DNA of 64,000 bases, from the NCBI GenBank assembly GCA_020634515.1, contig JACKBL010000007.1, positions 1 through 64,000 of the forward strand, written 5' to 3'. This DNA is from Ardenticatenales bacterium (GTDB taxonomy: Bacteria > Chloroflexota > Anaerolineae > Promineifilales > Promineifilaceae). Under the pieces are notes generated by a model that saw only the letters and a program-made list of their open reading frames with translations, was not told where the DNA came from and made no database searches. This document shows positions 36,192-43,670 of this stretch, piece by piece. Positions within the stretch are counted from its first letter, which is position 1, and each line of letters starts with the position of its first letter. The translations under genes and the position numbers were made by a program.

Positions 36192-37584
36192 AGATGTGGA
36201 TCGGCTGCCCTTCGACGCCGTGTGCCGCTTCCATCAACGCCTCGCTCAACGTCGGATGCGCATGCACATTGCGCGCGATTTCTTCCGCCGTCAACTCCGC
36301 CTGATGCGCCAGCGTTAACTCCGGCAGCAGTTCCGTCACGTCGGGGCCAACCATGTGCGCCCCCAGAATCTCGCCATAACGCGCGTCCGCAATAATCTTC
36401 ACAAAACCGTCTCGTTCCCCCAATCCCAACGCCTTGCCGTTCGGCTGGAAAGGAAACTGCCCCACCTTGATCTCGTAGCCGGCCTCTTGCGCCTGCTTTT
36501 CCGTATAGCCAAAACTGGCAACCTGGGGCACGCAGTAGGTGGCGCGCGGCATCATGCGGTAATTCTCAATCGGCGTCGTGGGGTGTCCGGCAATCGTTTC
36601 CGCGGCCACAATGCCCATTGCCGAACCGACGTGCGCCAGTTTGATCGGGGAGGCCACGTCGCCAATGGCGTAGATGTTGGGCACGTTGGTGCGCATGTAG
36701 GCGTCCACGGCAATGTCACCCAACTCATTGAGGGCTACACCTACGTTTTCCAGGCCGATGTTTGTCACGTTGGCGGCAAAGCTAATCGCCAGCATGAGCT
36801 TCTCCGCCGCCAGCGTTTCCCCATTGCTCAGGCTCACGCGCACACCGTTTTCCTCTTTTTCCACGCCGCTCAGACTCGTCCCCGTGTAGAATTTGATCCC
36901 CAGACGTTTGTACGCTTTCTCCAGCACCTCGCTTACTTCCGGTTCCTCGTTGGGGAGCAGATGGGGCAGCATTTCCACAATGGTCACATCCACGCCATAA
37001 TTCGCCCACATGTAGGCAAATTCGACGCCAATGGCTCCGCCGCCCACGATAACCACGCTTTGCGGCAGCGATTCGGTCATGATTGCTTCGATGTAGCTGA
37101 TAATAATGGACCCATCCACACGCGCAAAAGGTAGATCCTTGGGGCGCGCACCGGTGGCAATGATGATGTTGCGCGTGGTCAGGTCCGTCTGGCCGCCATC
37201 ATTCAACTGCACGCGGACGGACTCTCGCCCCGTGATGGTGGCCGTGCCTTCAAAGACTTCCACGTTGTTCTTCTTCATCAGAAAGCCGACGCCTTTGGTC
37301 AGCCGGCTAGAGACCTGGCGGCTGCGCTTGAAGGCCACGCCGTAGTCGAGGGATAGGTTATCGAAGCTGAAGCCAAATTCCTTGCCCCGATGACGCAGGG
37401 TGTGAGCCAGTTCCGCGTTCTTCAGTAGCGCTTTAGATGGGATGCAGCCAATGTTCAGGCAGACGCCGCCCAGCCACTGTTTTTCCACGATGCCCACTTT
37501 CAGGCCCAATTGCGCGGCGCGGATGGCTGCTACGTAGCCGCCTGGGCCGGCGCCGATGACGACGACGTCAAATAGATTTGCCAT
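36190..37584 (-). CDS. lpdA: Dihydrolipoyl dehydrogenase
   Basis: A 464-residue flavoprotein with the FAD-binding VVVIGAGPGGYVAAIRAAQLG, the redox-active disulfide in GGVCLNIGCIPSKAL, the NAD-binding VVIVGGGAIGVEFAYMWANYG, the second FAD motif IYAIGDVASPIKLAHVGSA and the C-terminal His-Glu pair in AHAHPTLSEALMEA. It reoxidises lipoamide in 2-oxo-acid dehydrogenase complexes or the glycine cleavage system. No E1/E2 genes adjoin it; a GcvT-like protein lies 2.5 kb upstream. Single-gene unit flanked by repeats on both sides. Confidence 0.95.
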   Translation of the reverse strand: MANLFDVVVIGAGPGGYVAAIRAAQLGLKVGIVEKQWLGGVCLNIGCIPSKALLKNAELAHTLRHRGKEFGFSFDNLSLDYGVAFKRSRQVSSRLTKGVGFLMKKNNVEVFEGTATITGRESVRVQLNDGGQTDLTTRNIIIATGARPKDLPFARVDGSIIISYIEAIMTESLPQSVVIVGGGAIGVEFAYMWANYGVDVTIVEMLPHLLPNEEPEVSEVLEKAYKRLGIKFYTGTSLSGVEKEENGVRVSLSNGETLAAEKLMLAISFAANVTNIGLENVGVALNELGDIAVDAYMRTNVPNIYAIGDVASPIKLAHVGSAMGIVAAETIAGHPTTPIENYRMMPRATYCVPQVASFGYTEKQAQEAGYEIKVGQFPFQPNGKALGLGERDGFVKIIADARYGEILGAHMVGPDVTELLPELTLAHQAELTAEEIARNVHAHPTLSEALMEAAHGVEGQPIHI

Positions 37585-37616
37585 GCTTGTTTCTCCATGT
37601 AATCGGTCGATGTTCA

Positions 37617-37707
37617 GGACGCATCCGTTTGTGAGCTTCGATTTGATGGATGCGCTTGAAGGGTTCTTGTGCTACGGAAACATGCCATTTGATTTTGAGC
37701 GAACCCG
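37617..37707 (+). repeat. Diverged third copy of the 93-bp repeat at 50944
   Basis: GACGCATCCGTTTG...GATGGATGCGC...AGGGTTCTTG...GCGAACCC follows the same order of two hairpins as the tandem 93-bp units at 50944-51129, with about two thirds identity by eye. Confidence 0.55.
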
Positions 37708-37814
37708 ATGGGCTGACGCTGGTTCCCCTGGCGACACTTGTTCAGCCTCTGGCGCTGCTATGCACTTTTCTGGTGTGGCGCGCCTCGGTTGTCTTCATTA
37801 TACCTATTTCCGAA

Positions 37815-38111
37815 GTTGCCGGGTATCTATTCTACTCGCACCTCCCGGAAGCGCGCAGCTTGCGGAAGGTTTGGTCGCTGGGTATCTATTCTGCTCGCAC
37901 TTTCCTGGAAGGTGTTTTGATGCCGGCATCCTCACCCCCCACCTTTCCCGTCACCAGCCAGTCGCCGCTAATAAGTGGCTGTCCACAATTAAATCAGCGG
38001 AAATGCGCGGACGGCGGCTAGCCATGATAGCGGCTATCATGGCTAGCCGCTATCCATGATAGCTTGGCAGTAACCGTCCGCAATAAAGCGGGAAGTTGTT
38101 TTCAGACGGTT
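37815..38111. repeat. Repeat-rich gap with perfect 37-bp palindrome
   Basis: In the 530-base gap upstream of lpdA, GGGTATCTATTCT(A/G)CTCGCAC occurs twice (37822 and 37880), each followed by a TTCC-GGAA-type element. A perfect palindrome at 38014-38050 has 18-base arms (GCGGCTAGCCATGATAGC) around one base. The ends (37976-38012 and 38072-38111) are an inverted copy of the composite repeat at 9913-10001. No gene is supported here. Confidence 0.65.
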
Positions 38112-38112
38112 A

Positions 38113-38460
38113 CTACGGACGTTCATCATTCGGGTCGGGATTCCAGGAGCGCAGCGTCGCCTTGCCGGAGCGGCTACGCCCCAACGGCGTGGCAACCAGA
38201 AAGCCCAGCACCATAAAGAACTGCATCACCAACACCAGCAGCAGCATAATCCCCCCTTGAATAACCCACTCCGGCACAGCACGCGGCAAACCCCCCGCAT
38301 AAGCCATTTGCGGCGTGAAAATGCCCTCGGCAAACACCCAATTGCTCACAAAATAAGCAATGACGAAGCAAATGCCCAGCCAGGTAAGCTGCAAAACCGT
38401 GCGCCCCGTGGTCCCTTTGCGACCGGCCAACTCTCTTTCGCGGACTTTTTCTAAACGCAT
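38113..38460 (-). CDS. Small membrane protein with two helices, unknown
   Basis: A 115-residue protein with a basic N-terminus (RLEKVRERELAGRKGTTG), two membrane segments (LTWLGICFVIAYFVSNWVF and GGIMLLLVLVMQFFMVLGFLV) and a short basic tail. No family is recognised. The ATG at 38460 with AGAGG five bases upstream is preferred to a longer frame that would be encoded by the hairpin repeat at 38481-38511. It follows the FAD oxidoreductase gene on the same strand after 35 bases, so co-transcription is possible if the hairpin does not stop it. Confidence 0.6.
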   Translation of the reverse strand: MRLEKVRERELAGRKGTTGRTVLQLTWLGICFVIAYFVSNWVFAEGIFTPQMAYAGGLPRAVPEWVIQGGIMLLLVLVMQFFMVLGFLVATPLGRSRSGKATLRSWNPDPNDERP

Positions 38461-38480
38461 AATATACCTCTGTGTACCTG

Positions 38481-38511
38481 GAAACCGGGTTTTTCTCAAA
38501 AACCCGGTTTC
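38481..38511. terminator. Hairpin of the AAACCGGGTTTTT family overlapping a gene end
   Basis: Arms GAAACCGGGTTTTT / AAAAACCCGGTTTC with a short loop. It overlaps the last codons of the FAD oxidoreductase gene, which therefore ends in KKKPGF. T-runs on both sides allow termination in either direction. Confidence 0.7.
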
Positions 38512-40094
38512 TTCTTCTCATCCTCCTGCAAAAGCATCAGCGCCGCCAGCCGCCCGGATGCCCCCATCACGCCACCGCCGGGATGCGTGCCGGAGCCACA
38601 CTGGTAATAGCCGCGCACCGGGGTGCGATAGCGGCTCCAGCGCGCCGCCGGTCGCAGGAAAAACAACTGGTGTAGCGACAACTCGCCCTGGAAGATATTC
38701 CCCTGCGTCAGCCCCGTGGTTCGCTCAATATCCAACGGCGTCAAGACCTGGCGATGCAAAATAATGTCCTTGATGTTGGGCGCGAACTGCGCCAACGTGT
38801 CAATCACCGCATCCCCCAGCGCATCCCGCTGCTCGTCCCACGTGCCCTCTCGCAGCGCATACGGGGCATACTGGACGAACATGGACATCACGTGCTTGCC
38901 GGGTGGGGCCATTTCCGGGTCCAGCAGCGAGGGAATGATGATGTCCATGTAGGGCCGACGGGAGTGGCGGCCATATTTGGCGTCGTCGTAGGCGCGTTCC
39001 AGGTAATCAATGGTGGGGCTGATGGAGACTGCGCCGCGCAAATGGGGGCCAAAGCCGGGTAGGGCGGTGAAATTGGGCAGCCCGTCAAGCGCTAGATTGA
39101 CTTTTGCCGAAGAGCCGTTGAAGCGATAAGCGCGAATATCGGCGACCAAATCCGTGGGCAGTTCCCGTTCGTCCAGCATTTGCAGGAAAGTGCGGCGTGG
39201 GTCCAGGCTGGAGACGACGTAGGGGGCATGGATTTCGTCCCCATTTTCCAGCGCCACGCCGACTGCCTGCCCATTCTTCACGATGACCTGGGCGACGCCC
39301 GCGTTGGTGCGGATTTCCGCGCCAAAGTGGCGGGCGGCCCCGGCGATGGCCTCGCTGATCGCCCCCGTGCCCCCTTTGGCGAAGCCCCAGGCGCGAAACA
39401 CGCCGTCAATCTCTCCCATGTAGTGGTGCAGCAGCACGTAGGCGGTTCCCGGAGAGCGCGGACCGAGGAAGGTGCCGATGATGCCGCTGGCGGACATGGT
39501 GGCTTTTAGGGCTTCCGTCTCAAACCATTCGTCCAGATAATCGGCGGAACTCATCGTCATCAACTTGACGAAGGCGTGTAGTTCCTCCGTTTCCAGGCCG
39601 AGGAAGTGCCGGCCCAGCCGTGCCAGGTCCAGCCACTGGCGCGGATCGAAGGAGCTGATGTCCGTGGGGATGGCGCTGAGGATGGGTTTGACGGCGTAGG
39701 CCATGCGCGCCATCAGGTGGCCGTATTCGTCGTAGGCTTCGGCGTCGCGGATGGAGTGGCGGCGCAGCTCCCACATGGTCTGGTCATGGTCGCCCCAGCG
39801 CACCAGGTAGTCGCCGTTTTCCATGGGGGTGAAGGTGCTTTCCAGGGGGAGGAGGTGCAGGCCGTGCCGCGCTAACTGCAAGTCGCGTACGATTTCCGGG
39901 CGCAGCAGGCTGACGACGTAGGAGAAGACGCTGAATTTGAAGCCGGGGAAGATTTCTTCGGTGACGGCGGCCCCGCCGAGGATGTGTCGCTTTTCCAGGA
40001 CAAGGACGTTTTTGCCGGCACGGGCCAGATACGCCGCCGCCACCAATCCATTATGTCCCCCGCCAATAATGATTGCATCGTATTGCTGCTTCAT
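38496..40094 (-). CDS. FAD-dependent oxidoreductase of the phytoene-desaturase/PYROXD2 type
   Basis: A 532-residue flavoprotein with the N-terminal dinucleotide fold DAIIIGGGHNGLVAAAYLARAG, LEKRHILGGAAVTEEIFPGF, and the C-terminal CGSGTHPGGGVMGASG motif of the phytoene-desaturase-related amine-oxidase group. The length and the FPGFKFSVFSYVVSLLRPE segment fit the PYROXD2-like branch rather than real carotenoid desaturases. Its start overlaps the stop of the GcvT-like gene by 4 bases (ATGA), so the two are translationally coupled and may act on the same substrate. Its last residues come from a hairpin repeat. Substrate unknown. Confidence 0.85.
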   Translation of the reverse strand: MKQQYDAIIIGGGHNGLVAAAYLARAGKNVLVLEKRHILGGAAVTEEIFPGFKFSVFSYVVSLLRPEIVRDLQLARHGLHLLPLESTFTPMENGDYLVRWGDHDQTMWELRRHSIRDAEAYDEYGHLMARMAYAVKPILSAIPTDISSFDPRQWLDLARLGRHFLGLETEELHAFVKLMTMSSADYLDEWFETEALKATMSASGIIGTFLGPRSPGTAYVLLHHYMGEIDGVFRAWGFAKGGTGAISEAIAGAARHFGAEIRTNAGVAQVIVKNGQAVGVALENGDEIHAPYVVSSLDPRRTFLQMLDERELPTDLVADIRAYRFNGSSAKVNLALDGLPNFTALPGFGPHLRGAVSISPTIDYLERAYDDAKYGRHSRRPYMDIIIPSLLDPEMAPPGKHVMSMFVQYAPYALREGTWDEQRDALGDAVIDTLAQFAPNIKDIILHRQVLTPLDIERTTGLTQGNIFQGELSLHQLFFLRPAARWSRYRTPVRGYYQCGSGTHPGGGVMGASGRLAALMLLQEDEKKKPGF

Positions 40095-41290
40095 GCGCCC
40101 ACCTTCCGCTTTCGTTCCGGGTCATAAAAAGGCGTTGGCGTCACCCGCGCTCGCGCACGACGACGCATATGCTCCACCGTCACTTCCATTTCCAGTTCCG
40201 TCCCCGCGGTCGCGTTATCGCGGCGCAGCGTGGCCAGGGCGATGTACCGCTTCAACAGGGGGGAGAAGCAAACGCTGGTGGCGTATCCCACCTCGCGGCT
40301 GCCGCTGTAGAGGGGGACGCTGCCGCGCCAGGCGGTGTGTGGGACGGCGGGGGGCAGGTGGGCGCGGGTAAAGAGGGATTCGAGCGAGGGCCAGTCTACT
40401 TCGATGCCGGCAATCGTCCATGCCGATCCCCGCTCCTTCTCCGTTTCCAGTGCCCGTCGGCCTACAAAATAGCCCGGTTTCTCCAGGTCCACGGTCCAAT
40501 CCAACCCTAACTCAAACGGGCTGGATTTTTGGGAGGTGATGGTGGCGTGCCGCGCGGAGACGTAGTCCACTTCGATCAGGATCAGGCCGGCTTCGATACG
40601 GGCCATGTCCAGGGCCAACATGCCGGCAGGCGTGAGATGATATACGCCGCCAACCGCCACCAGTCGATCCCATATGTCCAGGGCGGATTGTGCCGGCATC
40701 CAAATCTCATACCCCAAATCCCCCGTATACCCCGTGCGCGAAATCGTCACCGCGTGCCCGGCAATCGACGCCTCCCTCAGGCCAAAATAGCGCAGATCAT
40801 CCAGGTCCGCTTCCGCCGCCGCCGACACCACCCGGCGTGCCAACGGCCCTTGCACCGCCAACGTCGCCAGCCGCTCGGACACATCCGTTACCGTCACATC
40901 CAGGCTGCGCGCGTTCAATGCCAACCAACGCAGATTGGGGTCCGCCGCCGTCAGGCGAAAAGCATCCGGGCGTAGGCGGGCCACCACCCCGTCGTCCAGC
41001 GTCTTGCCCTGCTCATCGCACCACGTCGCATAAATAGCGCGTCCCGGGTGTAGCTTGCTTGCACTGCGGCACAGCACCCGGTTCAGCAACTTCTCCGCGT
41101 CCCGTCCCTCAATGTGATATTTGTACAGTGGAGAAACGTCAATCAACGCGGCGCTGTTGCGAATAGCATGGTACTCCCACTCCGGCGTGAGGTCATATTT
41201 GCTGGCGACCACGTAGCCCGCCCAACGTCGCCAATCATGGCTGACGCATAAGGCTTGCACACGTGGATGGAAAGGGGTTCCGCGAAGCAT
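40091..41290 (-). CDS. GcvT-like aminomethyltransferase / folate-dependent protein
   Basis: A 399-residue protein of the glycine-cleavage T-protein family: NSAALIDVSPLYKYHIEGRDAEKLLNRVL, GRAIYATWCDEQGKTLDDGVV, the SRTGYTGDLGYEIW segment, GLDMARIEAG-like LALDMARIEAGLI, and the C-terminal barrel with GYATSVCFSPLLKRYIALA. These proteins bind tetrahydrofolate and accept one-carbon units. Coupling to an FAD oxidoreductase recalls dimethylglycine/sarcosine dehydrogenase systems, so demethylation of a methylated amine is a reasonable guess rather than glycine cleavage itself. Start at the ATG at 41290 with AAGGAAG upstream. Confidence 0.82.
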   Translation of the reverse strand: MLRGTPFHPRVQALCVSHDWRRWAGYVVASKYDLTPEWEYHAIRNSAALIDVSPLYKYHIEGRDAEKLLNRVLCRSASKLHPGRAIYATWCDEQGKTLDDGVVARLRPDAFRLTAADPNLRWLALNARSLDVTVTDVSERLATLAVQGPLARRVVSAAAEADLDDLRYFGLREASIAGHAVTISRTGYTGDLGYEIWMPAQSALDIWDRLVAVGGVYHLTPAGMLALDMARIEAGLILIEVDYVSARHATITSQKSSPFELGLDWTVDLEKPGYFVGRRALETEKERGSAWTIAGIEVDWPSLESLFTRAHLPPAVPHTAWRGSVPLYSGSREVGYATSVCFSPLLKRYIALATLRRDNATAGTELEMEVTVEHMRRRARARVTPTPFYDPERKRKVGA

Positions 41291-41319
41291 AAGCACTTCC
41301 TTGCGAGGTGAGTTGAAGG

Positions 41320-41712
41320 TCATCCGTCCGGGACCGGCGGCAGCAGTTGGTCCAGCCGCCGCAGCAGTTGGCGCGCGTCAAATGGTTTGGTCAGATAGCC
41401 GTCCACCTGGGCGACTTGCAGCCCCAGGAGCCGATCCACGCTCTTGGTCCGCGCCGTGATCACCATCACCGGCACGTTACGCATGACGGGCATTGCCTTC
41501 ATCTGGCGATAAACGTGCCAGCCATCCATGTCCGGCAGCGCCAGGTCCAACAGCACCAGCGCGGGTCGTTCCCTGGCGATGCGCGCCAGACCTTCCGCCC
41601 CGTTGGCGGCTCCGATTACGCGCAAATGACGCTGGCGCAAAACCAACGTGACCAATTCGCGCACGGCTGCTTCGTCTTCAATGCACACCACTGTCCGCGT
41701 CTCTGGCATCAT
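41320..41712 (-). CDS. Stand-alone response regulator receiver protein
   Basis: A 130-residue single receiver domain: acidic pocket IEDE (Glu12, Asp13), phosphorylation site Asp56 in LVLLDLALPDMDG, Thr in VITART and the conserved Lys in YLTKPF. There is no output domain. The histidine kinase gene in the window (62237-63448) is far away, so its partner is not evident. It is followed after 29 bases by the GcvT-like gene, and is divergent from the T-box promoter. Confidence 0.93.
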   Translation of the reverse strand: MMPETRTVVCIEDEAAVRELVTLVLRQRHLRVIGAANGAEGLARIARERPALVLLDLALPDMDGWHVYRQMKAMPVMRNVPVMVITARTKSVDRLLGLQVAQVDGYLTKPFDARQLLRRLDQLLPPVPDG

Positions 41713-41760
41713 TTTATCCTGATCCCAATTGTAAACGATGTGGAAAGGAACACAAAGCTG

Positions 41761-41789
41761 TTGACAGCCCTCCTCGCTTTTGGCATAAT
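41761..41789 (+). promoter_or_regulatory. Sigma70-type promoter of the T-box operon
   Basis: Perfect TTGACA at 41761-41766, a 17-base spacer, and CATAAT at 41784-41789, about 25 bases before the start of the T-box stem I. Confidence 0.8.
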
Positions 41790-41809
41790 TCTAGCCAGTT
41801 TAAGAGAAA

Positions 41810-42103
41810 AAAAGCGATGATGGAGACGAGTAAACGGGTTCTCTGGCTCAGCGAGCCTGCGATGGTGTGAGGCAGGCGCACAAAAACCCGTTAAAAATCC
41901 CTCCGGAGCTGCCAACCGAACGCCTTACCCGGCAAGTAGGCCTGGACGGATTCACCCCTCGTTAGCGGGGCTGCGATGTTAGCGGCGATAGCCAGACGAC
42001 ATTGACCGAGCGCCTGACGCCGGAGATTTTTGCCGGCGCGGGAATTTGGGTGGTACCGCGGAGATTCACGCCTTCGTCCCATGTGGGATGGAGGCGTTTT
42101 TGT
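41810..42103 (+). promoter_or_regulatory. T-box riboswitch leader, probably isoleucine-specific
   Basis: A typical T-box: stem I starts with AAAGCGATGATGGAGACGAG and AGTA (K-turn and specifier loop side), the T-box sequence GGGTGGTACCGCGG lies at 42048-42061, and a terminator stem CGCCTTCGTCCC / GGGATGGAGGCG with a TTTTTGTTTT tract follows (42069-42103). Opposite AGTA, the 3' side of the specifier loop reads TTAAAAATC; ATC (41897-41899, Ile codon) is the best candidate. The UGGU bulge would pair with a discriminator A. Uncharged tRNA-Ile would allow read-through into alaX, an unknown gene and ileS. The specifier is my inference; the T-box itself is clear. Confidence 0.92.
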
Positions 42104-42113
42104 TTTCCCTACC

Positions 42114-42171
42114 ACCTTCCCGGAAGCTGTTACGAGACGATTTTAGCCTGAGACCGAGCTTCCGGGAAGGT
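42114..42171 (+). repeat. REP-like hairpin element between T-box and alaX
   Basis: ACCTTCCCGGAAGCT and AGCTTCCGGGAAGGT form 15-base arms around a GAGACGATTTTAGCC core. Same family as 10151, 12267, 28848 and 57139. It lies in the transcribed leader, downstream of the T-box terminator. Confidence 0.7.
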
Positions 42172-42205
42172 TCCCGGTGAACGCTGGAAAGAGGAATGGT
42201 CAACA

Positions 42206-42922
42206 ATGACGGAATTACTTTATCAAACAGATGCGTACCTGGAAACGTTCGTGGCGGAGGTGACGGCGCATGTGGATGGCGGCGTGGTGTTGGACCGCAC
42301 GGCATTTTATCCGGGCGGCGGGGGGCAGCCGTGTGATTATGGCTGGCTGATGGCCGACGGCCAGACGTGGCCGGTGACGCGGGTGCGGTATGTTTCGGGG
42401 CAGCCGGTGCATCAGGTGACGGGGGAACTGCCGCCCGTGGGCGCACCCGTCACCGGCAAGCTGGACTGGGCGCGCCGCTACCAACTGATGCGCACCCACA
42501 CCGCCATGCACATTCTCTGCGGCGTCATCTGGCGCGATTATCAGGCGTCCGTCACGGGCGGCAATATGGAGCCGCTGCAAGGGCGCATGGATTTCGAGTT
42601 TGAGACGATGCAAAAGGCTTTCGTGGCGGAGATTGAAGCCGCCGTGAATCGGGAGGTGGCCGCGGCGCGCATGGTCATGGTGGATATTCTGCCCCGCGAG
42701 CAGGCGTTCCAGATTCCCGACCTGATCCGCACCAAGATTAACTTGTTGCCGCCGCACATCACCGAAGTGCGCACGGTAGAAATCGTGGGGCTGGACTTGC
42801 AGGCGGATGGTGGCACGCATGTGGCGAATACGCATGAGGTTGGCCCCCTGCGCATTCCTGATTACAAGAGTAAGGGGAAGATTAACAAACGGATTTATGT
42901 TGAGTTGGCCGAATCTTTTTGA
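42206..42922 (+). CDS. alaX: Alanyl-tRNA editing protein AlaX
   Basis: A 238-residue protein of short-AlaX type with FYPGGGGQPCDYG, the metal-binding HTAMH (about 93-97), and DGGTHVANTHEVG (about 205-217), followed by KSKGKINKRIYVEL. It hydrolyses mischarged Ser-tRNA(Ala) or Gly-tRNA(Ala) in trans. It is the first gene of the T-box operon ahead of an unknown gene and ileS; an editing enzyme for alanine under probable isoleucine control is unusual. RBS GAAAGAGG-like, 10 bases upstream. Confidence 0.9.
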   Translation: MTELLYQTDAYLETFVAEVTAHVDGGVVLDRTAFYPGGGGQPCDYGWLMADGQTWPVTRVRYVSGQPVHQVTGELPPVGAPVTGKLDWARRYQLMRTHTAMHILCGVIWRDYQASVTGGNMEPLQGRMDFEFETMQKAFVAEIEAAVNREVAAARMVMVDILPREQAFQIPDLIRTKINLLPPHITEVRTVEIVGLDLQADGGTHVANTHEVGPLRIPDYKSKGKINKRIYVELAESF

Positions 42923-42936
42923 GGGAATGGCGGCGT

Positions 42937-43635
42937 ATGCGATTCATTATTCACGAAATGCCTTATGAACGGCCGTTGCGTGCCGGCATTTTTCGCTACG
43001 AACAAGACGCCCAACCCACGGGGGCCGTCGAACAGTGGCGGCTCACCACCGTCAGCGGCGGCTACCGCTTCCTGCGCGTAGACCTGGACGCCCGCGCCGC
43101 GCCCAGCGGCCAAAGCACGCTCTATCACCTGACCATGAACGAGCGCGGCCAGCCGGAACAACTCAAATTTCGCTTCTGGGCGGACGGTATCGAAGCCAGC
43201 GGCATCCTGCTATGTGGTGACGACGCCCTCACCCTCACCCGCACCGTCAACGGCGCGCGGTACGAAGAGGAAGCGGCGGGTGATTTGACTTTCTGGCTAC
43301 CCAGCAGCGTTGGCCTGGGCATGTTGGCCCGCGCCGCGCAAGAGGGCGCGCACCATCTCGCCGCCGTCACGCTGGACACACGTTCGCTGCGCTCGCCCGC
43401 GCAAGCCGAAGCCGCCTTCGCCCTGCGCCGCGCCGACCTGACCCTATGCATAGGCCCCGAGGAGGAACTGGCTGTGAGACGAGAAACCCACGTCGTCCGG
43501 CCCTTATTGATTACCTGGGACGACCAACAACGCACAATCTGGATAGATGAACACGGCTGGCCGCTGCAAATGCGCCGTCAGGACGGCCTCATTGCCCGCG
43601 AGACGCAGTACATTCGCTATCCAACCGCCAACTGA
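42937..43635 (+). CDS. Unknown protein between alaX and ileS
   Basis: A 232-residue protein without a membrane segment or signal peptide, rich in beta strands (FIIHEMPYERPLRAGIFRYE, STLYHLTMNERGQPEQLKFRFW, ALTLTRTVNGARYEEEAAGDL). It may be a beta-sandwich resembling lipid- or glycolipid-binding DUFs, but I do not recognise a family. The ATG at 42937 follows GAGGG by about 12 bases; an in-frame TTG at 42919 is less likely. It lies 14 bases after alaX and 35 bases before ileS, so it is inside the T-box operon and probably made when isoleucyl-tRNA is scarce. Confidence 0.65.
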   Translation: MRFIIHEMPYERPLRAGIFRYEQDAQPTGAVEQWRLTTVSGGYRFLRVDLDARAAPSGQSTLYHLTMNERGQPEQLKFRFWADGIEASGILLCGDDALTLTRTVNGARYEEEAAGDLTFWLPSSVGLGMLARAAQEGAHHLAAVTLDTRSLRSPAQAEAAFALRRADLTLCIGPEEELAVRRETHVVRPLLITWDDQQRTIWIDEHGWPLQMRRQDGLIARETQYIRYPTAN

Positions 43636-43670
43636 CAACCGCCAACAAACACCTTTTCTCGGAGATAATC

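Noticed and set aside
42206..42922. Loss of a zinc-binding cysteine in AlaX (Asp in DGGTHV where AlaRS has CGGTH)
   Set aside because: As far as I recall, the DGGTHV form is common in short AlaX proteins, so it is not evidence of inactivation.
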